A stretch of DNA of 64,000 bases from Maratus speciosus (lineage: Eukaryota; Arthropoda; Arachnida; Araneae; Salticidae): positions 596,903,068 through 596,967,067 of the forward strand of contig OZ010789.1 of assembly GCA_963932465.1 (NCBI GenBank). The letters are read 5' to 3'. A program made the position numbers and the translations under genes. The notes below the pieces were generated by a model. The model was not told where the DNA came from, did not search any database, and worked only from the letters and a program-made list of their open reading frames with translations. Of the stretch, positions 57,137 to 64,000 are shown piece after piece (within the stretch, counting starts at the first letter, position 1; each line of letters starts with the position of its first letter).

Positions 57137-58449
57137 CTAAGGAGGCTTTCCCCCCTACTGTCATCTACGAGCTACGCTCGCCAATCCCCATTGAGACACC
57201 GCAAACGGTAGAACACGTTAATTTGATCGGCTGTAAAAAGATTGCAGAAACTGAACTATAATTTAAAAAATCAGTGGCGATCTCCTTGTAAATAGATTTC
57301 TATTCACTTCTTTTTGATTGCGGAATTTTAAGGCGGGATCAGCTGCTGTTAAACAACTACTGACTGTTTTCATGTTTGATTAAATAAGATGAGTTAAACA
57401 TTTGAAAAAAAAAAAGGGAAGGGGGTAATATAAAATGAACTATGTAAACAGAGTCTTATCCTCCTGGTATTTTTCTAACAACGATATAAGAAAATTGTTT
57501 TAAATAAGACATTTTAAATGTATCGCTTTATATCTGATATAATTTTCACAAAAGTTTTCTTTCTCTTTTTAATATTCACGTGAAAATACTTTTGTTGTTA
57601 GAAAGAAAATATTTGCGCTTTCTTAAAATTCACAACAATAGTTAAAAATATTATCTCCAAATATGAAATAAATGTCTCGTGTGAATATATTTTTAAATTT
57701 AAACAGTTTTACAATATTATTATTTTGTCATTTTAAATAGGAGATAATTTCCTCCAATTAAGATACTTAACACAGATTAATAGATTTATTATCTTAAAAT
57801 TTTCTTTCTCTTTTAATATTCACATGTACTAAATATAGATTTTATGACGTAATTTTCAATATTTTCCTGCTGTTAATACATAATCATTTAATTCTAATTT
57901 GAAAGTTTTTTCCCCTGTTTATAATAGTCCCATGTAAATATATTTTTGTTTTGAAGGAAATATTATTGTTTGCGCTGTTTTACAATTGGCAACAATTTAA
58001 AATTGTAATCTTTTCTAAAACATGTAAAAAATAGTCTCTCAAAAAGCTGCAAATTTGGATTTTAATGGAAATTAGTCCTCAAAAAATTAGCCAAATAATA
58101 AAAAAAAATAAATGCAGTCGGCACACCGGAAACTTCTAATGTAGTATATCCTTAGAAAAAAGGATTAAATTCTTATGTATAGTTTTTGCTAATGTAAAAC
58201 TTCTTTAATAGAACGATTTTGACCAACTTTAACATTAAATATCGCTTAAAATAAAATTTTTATTTAAAAACGTATTTATTATTTATTATTTAAAAATGTA
58301 TTTATCAAACATTGCTCTATAATACTACCATTTTCATATTTCTGTGTGCAGTACTTTTCTTAATACTACCAAAGTAAGACCCCATGTCACGAAAAATTCA
58401 TTTACTGCGGCGGTGACAGCGTTAGTTACCTTTCTTTAGAACACAGAGA
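57137..58449 (-). mobile_element. Non-autonomous Helitron (family H1), diverged copy
   Basis: Aligns along its length with 53257-54551: ACGAGCTACGCTCGCCAA, ATCAGCTGCTGTTAAA, TTTAATATTCACGTGAAAAT, GAACGATTTTG-CCAACTTTA and GCGGCGGTGACAGCG. On the minus strand the start is TCTCTGTGTTCTAAAG. The 3' end has decayed (TTAG instead of CTAG, broken hairpin), so it is probably older and immobile. Confidence 0.8.
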
Positions 58450-58649
58450 AACATGACAATAAAAGAATAGGACTGAGAAACATTAGAAAATGTAACACAC
58501 GAACTTGTCTGCTATTATTTCACACGTACTTTTCATTCATTCTATTTTACACTGAGAAATGGACTTTTATTATAAGGTTTTAAAATAGTTCTTGAACATA
58601 TATCTATATATCTACATTTTTTTTTTTCTGATGAGGTGGAGGGGCGAGA

Positions 58650-59134
58650 CAGGGCCGAAACTAGCCTTTTTTGCGCCCGGTGGAAACATGAATTTTGGAG
58701 CCCACCCCCCCCCCCCCTTTCTTCCTCAAAGTATATTTACAAAGAGAATTTTACTAATTTTCTAATGGCCGACTTATTTTAAAATTAAAAATATGTAATC
58801 ATAAAATATGTAATATTGAACTACAAACATTGAATTTGACGTTTGTTGCAATTATAGTTCGTTCACATAAAAGAATTCGCATGTATTACCGGCTATTTAC
58901 CGTGTTTGCTTATACAGTAGAGTTCCGATTATCCGAGTCCCGCTTAACCGAGTTTCCGCTTTAACCGAGTTATTTTCTTCTGATGGACTCATGGCTTTCA
59001 TAATAAATTAAAGCCATGAGTCCATCAGAAGAAAACGATCGATTCCAAAGGTATAATCCTTCATTTGGCGGCGCCCCTTGCCTGTGGCGCCCGGGCAACA
59101 TACCCCCTCTGCCCCCCCCCTAGTTTCGGCCCTG
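58650..59134. mobile_element. hAT-type MITE (family C), copy 3
   Basis: 485 bp, ends CAGGGCCGAAACTAG and CTAGTTTCGGCCCTG as exact inverted repeats, flanked by a perfect 8-bp duplication GGGCGAGA (58642-58649 and 59135-59142). The 8-bp duplication and CAGGGCC ends identify a hAT-mobilised MITE. The centre holds a hairpin made from ATGGACTCATGGCTTT. Non-coding. Confidence 0.95.
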
Positions 59135-59305
59135 GGGCGAGATAAGGTGGGTGCTGTTTATGTTTTTCCTTCCGTTTTTAGGTAGATTTCGTATGAAATA
59201 CTACCTATTACATTCTCCCCTATGTTGGAATTTCAGAAAAATTTTTGCAGATCTACACCGATCATGACCCCTAGAACCCAAAACCACCCTCAGTAAAAAA
59301 CTTCA

Positions 59306-59356
59306 TTTATCTATCTATCTATCTATCTATGTATCTATATATCTATATATATCACT
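59306..59356. repeat. (CTAT)n microsatellite
   Basis: Repeated CTAT passing into CTATAT and AT units. Confidence 0.9.
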
Positions 59357-59639
59357 TTCTTCTGGACACGGTAACTTCCACAATTCTGCACAAATCTCTT
59401 CCAAACTGATACATAAAATCAAGGGGTATAAAATCTCGGTCAAGTTCGTTAATGTGCAAAATCGGACCAAGGGGATGGAAATAGGTAGGTGTTTTGCGAA
59501 AACCAAAAAAACCCAATAACTTCTTAATTTTTGTACATATGAAATCAGTTTAAAGTTTTTATTACTTCTAAAAATAGAGCTAAAAATTTATGTATCACAG
59601 ATTTTTGATCCACTTAAAAATGGGCTCAAGGGGTGCAAA

Positions 59640-59779
59640 AAATAGGGTTTTTGGGAGAAAAAAAAATCATAACTTCGTCAATTCTCAAGATATCGAATCC
59701 AATTAATTTTATTATAAATCTCCTTAATATTATCTACAACTTTTATATTCACAAGTTTTTGATAGGACCAATTCCTAAC

Positions 59780-59830
<51 letters not shown>

Positions 59831-60040
59831 AAAAACGAAAACAAAAAAGGGGGGAGGTGTTGAAGAAGAAAAAATTCCATAACTCCATCAATTCACAAGA
59901 TATAAAATCCCCATGAATTTATCATATATCTTCTTAATATTGTCTACAACATTTATATAGACAACTTTTTGATAGAACCAATCCTTACAGCAAAAACAAA
60001 TTAAAAATATATAGCGGTTGAAGAAAAAAATCATCTTATT
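59640..60040 (+). repeat. Two-copy tandem repeat with a 47-A run between copies
   Basis: AT-AACT-C-TCAATTC-CAAGATAT, then CTTCTTAATATT-TCTACAAC and TTTTTGATAG-ACCAAT-CCT, occurs near 59670-59780 and 59877-59990. A poly-A run (about 59781-59827) follows the first copy. A weaker third copy may lie near 59505-59600. Confidence 0.75.
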
Positions 60041-60059
60041 AAGGGTGCATTCAAATCCA

Positions 60060-60440
60060 AACTGCTTATTTTCTGACTCATTTTTAAATTCATTTTTGCT
60101 CTCAAACGCATCCAATTGGTAGATTCTCTTATTCAGAAACTATATAATGTACCGCAATGATCGCTTTTTTGATAGAGGCAGAATATATTTCAAAAAATGA
60201 TGTCAAAGTGGGCATTTTGAACAGAATTTCCCGAAGCGATTGTGTTAGAAACGAAAAATATTGTCCTACTGAGAAAATAATTGTTCATAAATCAAGTTTT
60301 AAGTAATTGAACGAAAAATAAAAACACAGGTCGCTTATAAATGTCTTCAAAAATCACGTGAGCAAGTTCCATATTTTTTCTATTATGAATCTGAAAATGT
60401 GCCAGAAAATTTAGAGTTGTTGAGCATGGAAAAGTACTTT
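60060..60440 (+). repeat. Mosaic segment M2, copy 4
   Basis: AAACGCATCCAATTGG, then TTTCAAAAAATGATGTCAAA, GTGGGCATTTTGAACAGAAT and TTCCCGAAGCGA match 35280-35380 and 56785-56930. A late part (GAATCTGAAAATGTGCCA...TTGTTGAGCA) matches 35530-35575. No M segment is adjacent here. Confidence 0.6.
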
Positions 60441-63400
60441 TTTGAATACCTCCCTAACATGATTCTGATAAAACCATCTGTTATAAAAAAAATGAAATAA
60501 ACACTCGTCAAAAGCGACCAGATAAAATTGTTAAAATGGATAAATCTCTAATCATGATTTAGTTTTTGTTGGCGAAATACTTGATTTCGAAATATACCTC
60601 CGTCTGTAGGCCGGGCCGGCAGGGATTTTTTAACCTTTCATGTATTTATCTTAATACAATGGGTTTTGCCTGTATAAATTTTTGTGTGTACGGGGAGAAA
60701 TTTAAAACCCATTAAATGCCCTTCTAAGCTTCTCTTTAAAAAATAAAGCATTAAAAAATTTTGTCACTAAAATTCGAAAACTTATTAATCCTGTTCAAAA
60801 TCTAAATATTTTTCTTCTTAATTTTTCATGTTATTGCCTTAATTCTGCTTCATCCAGACACCAAATTGGTGTAAAATTCCAGTTCAGGAAAGTCTCCACA
60901 ATGTAAAAATACCCTTTGTCATCGTTACTCTCCCCCCTCACGCTTATTTCTTTTCTTTTTCTAACGCTGTAGATACTGATATTTTATCTCCCTCCCCTCA
61001 AAGTCCACTCTTAATCCCTTGGGGATGAGCGACCGGTATTCCTTCTGCGCATGGTGCTCAGAATCAGTGATTATTCTCAACAGAAAATATTAATTGTAAA
61101 TTGTGCCTTATTTAATCCGAGCATTTTCCCGATTCAATGAGGCAAAAATTTGTGTTTTAAAAAACTGGTGATAAAAGATTAAAAATTCAGTAAAAGACGT
61201 TCGTTCCTAAGGGGGTAATAAAAATATTGGAGTTATTAAATGGAGTTTTCCTTTTGCTTACTATAACATATCTGTATTTATATCTAAAACTTTCGCGCTT
61301 TTCATGGCTGGAATGACTAAAAGCCTGGATTCCGCTTACTTATATTTAAAAAGGTTGTACACAAATTCTGTGTTAAACGTGGAAAGTTCAAATTGGGGCA
61401 GTAATAAAGACTATTGACCCACATATTTACAGATTATAAAACATTTACAAATATTTTTAGAAAAATGTAGATGAGCTAATGAAGTTGCTTGGGAAAAGAC
61501 ATGATTTCTTTGCATCGCGTGAAAGCTTTCGTAACGCTGAAATCAAAAATATATTTCTTTTAATTTTAGGTATTATATTTGCAGAGATATCGTCGAGAAT
61601 GTAGTTCAAAAATATGCCCCCCCCCCCCCCATCTATTTCTGTATGTACTGAAACTAAAATTATGAAAAAATTAGAGGTAGTAGGCGTTGACTTAAACCTT
61701 TCAGGAAAATTATAGCGATTACCCTAGGTCACATAGTTTTTGAGAAAAACGCATATTCCCGTTAGACACAAATTTCGATTTGCGGGCATTCAGCAAAAAT
61801 GTTGGGAAGCGCTGGCGGTACATATCGTACCAGAAGTATAATAGCATTGTTGATAACGATTTTAGAAAAAAAAATCGTCGGTAATTAGCCGAGATATTAA
61901 CCCTTAAAGTCACGGGCGGTTTGGACATATATAATGACAGGGTCGGCGTACTCTATGTACCATCGACTTTTAAATCCTAGATAACAACTTTTAATGATTA
62001 ATTTGTGTAATGCAATGCCCAGTAGCAGTATAAAAGCAATAAACTTCAAATTGTTAAAAACAGACTAATTTAATTAGAATTAATCACATAAATACTATGA
62101 GATTCTATGGACTAGTTCGCATTGAGTAGATCTCTCAATGCGCCTCCCGTGTCTTTAAATTTATTTAAAACATATCAGGAAAAACATGGTATGGACTAAA
62201 GCGGCGTTGCTACTTTGCGACTTCCTTTCGAAGCGCGCTTAAAAAAATGCCAAGTTTAAACTTTGAACAAGGGTTTTGTTTTAGCTAAACTGTAAAAAGA
62301 AAAAAATATTACGACGCTAAATTTAGTTTAACCAAAAACCCATTTAATCATTACTTCATATAATCAAATGAAGTTTAAATATGCACTACTTTTATTGTCA
62401 GTACCGAATTCAGTTCCTCATAAACAGATAAGATAAGATTTAAATAAGAATTATACACAATAGCAATGTTTGACATTATTTAGGCTTTATATCTCTTTAA
62501 ATTTTTATGGTATACCAATTCATACTTTTTCTAGTATATATACAGCTATACCAAACCCTACGTTGTGCAGTTTTTTACAAAGTCTTATTTTTCCTTCAGT
62601 AACAGTTTTTTTAATAATACAGTTAATAATTCATATATTTGTTGTACGGAACCCTCTGAGAGCGAGTAATACTCGCACTTGACCGTTTATTTCTCTTTAG
62701 TTTTTGTTAGAAACAAACCATTCTTAAATAAACATAAAAAAATATTTTTCAAATTTGTACAGATACAACAATATTTATTATTAAATTAAAAGTGCACCAC
62801 ATGAACCTTTCGCACTGCAATATTTAGGATTATTTGTGTAATATGTTTTCATTAATTTTTAATCAAACAAGAGGATATGAATCGATATGTGAATGTACGA
62901 TATAAAAATCCTGTTTAAACACTTCAAATGGTACCTTATTCATCGTAGCACGTTTTGTACGTGCATAAAAATATAATGTTCGCATTTAAAATACTATATA
63001 GTGACTGTGTATTATTAAATTGTAAGCTTTGTGTAAGCTAATATAATGTTATACATTCTGTTCGAATATTTCGCAACTGAAAAAAACTTTAAAGGAAAAA
63101 TAATAATGAAAAATTTCAATTGCAAAATACCTTTAATAATTTAAAATTTTCTCAATTATTCTGCCTGGATTTTTATCTTAGACTTAAAGTTTTCTGTAAT
63201 TTCCTGTGGTAACTATTTTTTTATTTATTTATTTATTTATTTCGAGAAAGGGGGCAGACAAAGGTTCTGATTAAATGGTTTTTAGAGAGCCGAGAATTTT
63301 TCATTATTTTTAGTTTCATTATCTTCTTAATAAATAAGAATTTTCTATTTCTAAAATCATTGTATATTCAACAATTGCTTTATTAATATAATTAAGATAT

Positions 63401-64000
63401 ACTAACTACAATAAAGAAATTAACTACGACATTAAGATTTCATACAGTTATTATGTAGTCCATATTTCGTTATTTAATTTTTTGCACACTTACAATAATT
63501 CAAATTAATCTTTAAATATAGTAAGTAAAATTTTACTTAAAAAAATAAATTTAACAAAGATATGAAAAACATATCCGGTAGTTTTCACCACAATTTTCAA
63601 ATATGTAGATTTTCTACTAGTCCGAGTGCTACACGACTAAAATAAGGTGAAAACTGCAAATCGTGATAAGAATATACCGATTGGTCAGTATCTACTTTAT
63701 ACTAATACAATGCATTTTAGAGGGGGAGGCATCGCGTAAAGTCGTGGGAATTCAAGATGGCGGCTGTTATTCAAAATGGCGTCATTTTCGGAATTTTCTT
63801 ACTATCCATCATATAAATGTGTATTTCAGGTCGATTTCGATGTTTTTAACGTCAAAAATTTCGTTTTTATACTTTTCGTCATAGTTGAATGAGTTTATGA
63901 ATTCAAATTGTTTGTTTGTTTGTCTGTCTGCCTGCTTGCCATTCCGTGACCTAACTCGCTTAAATATCGCTACTCGCTTAAATTCACTCAGATTTTCATG
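60441..64000. other. No gene recognised
   Basis: AT-rich. A 14-C run lies at 61617-61630. 62642-62686 contains GGAACCCTCTGAGAGCGAGT and a GCGAGT-AAT-ACTCGC hairpin, resembling an arthropod repeat tail, with no matching head. (TTTA)n lies at about 63221-63241. A CCGTGACCTAACTCGC phrase after GTTTGTTTGTCTGTCTGCC, near the window end, is repeat-like. No frame shows a known domain. Confidence 0.45.

Overview
This is an AT-rich (by eye roughly 70% A+T) stretch of animal nuclear DNA. It holds no convincing host gene. No reading frame exceeds about 140 codons except one Tc1-type transposase. Microsatellites and long homopolymers are frequent, and almost everything that can be recognised is a transposable element or its remains. 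The Tc1 protein, the BEL/Pao integrase tail and the ZBED-like hAT relic are all of arthropod type. An arachnid (spider) is my best guess, from general familiarity with such proteins and not from a search. The window is best read as intergenic or intronic repeat-rich DNA.

Layout. 1-7.5 kb: broken Tc1-like transposase, a 1.36-kb TA-flanked inverted-repeat element, a BEL/Pao pol tail with probable 3' LTR, a dispersed repeat, a foldback element and a Helitron 3' end. 8.9-10.7 kb: an intact-looking Tc1 element (27-bp inverted repeats, TA duplication, 346-codon transposase) whose third catalytic acid is replaced by glycine. 11-15.2 kb: degenerate tandem repeats, a 2.4-kb-spaced direct repeat and a possible internally deleted piggyBac-like gene. 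15.3-17.9 kb: a Helitron filled with a ~305-bp tandem array. 17.9-21.4 kb: a decayed hAT transposase whose 3' end is one arm of a perfect 189-bp inverted repeat. 24.4-27.5 kb: a short hAT MITE, a 1.93-kb element with ~260-bp terminal inverted repeats and a foldback transposase fragment.

32.5-60.4 kb: a mosaic of diverged segments repeated three or four times, into which younger elements were inserted. These are palindromic MITEs, a probable Helentron-type element with a ~146-bp array, tRNA-derived SINEs, three hAT MITEs with perfect 8-bp target duplications, and two ~1.3-kb Helitrons. Because the host segments are themselves repeated, several insertions can be compared with an unoccupied paralogous site in the same window (Tc1, SINE, Helitron, MITE). 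This gives insertion junctions and relative ages without external data. 60.4-64 kb holds nothing recognisable beyond short repeats.

There is no gene system or operon here. The interest lies in transposon structure. All coordinates of diverged repeats are by-eye estimates.
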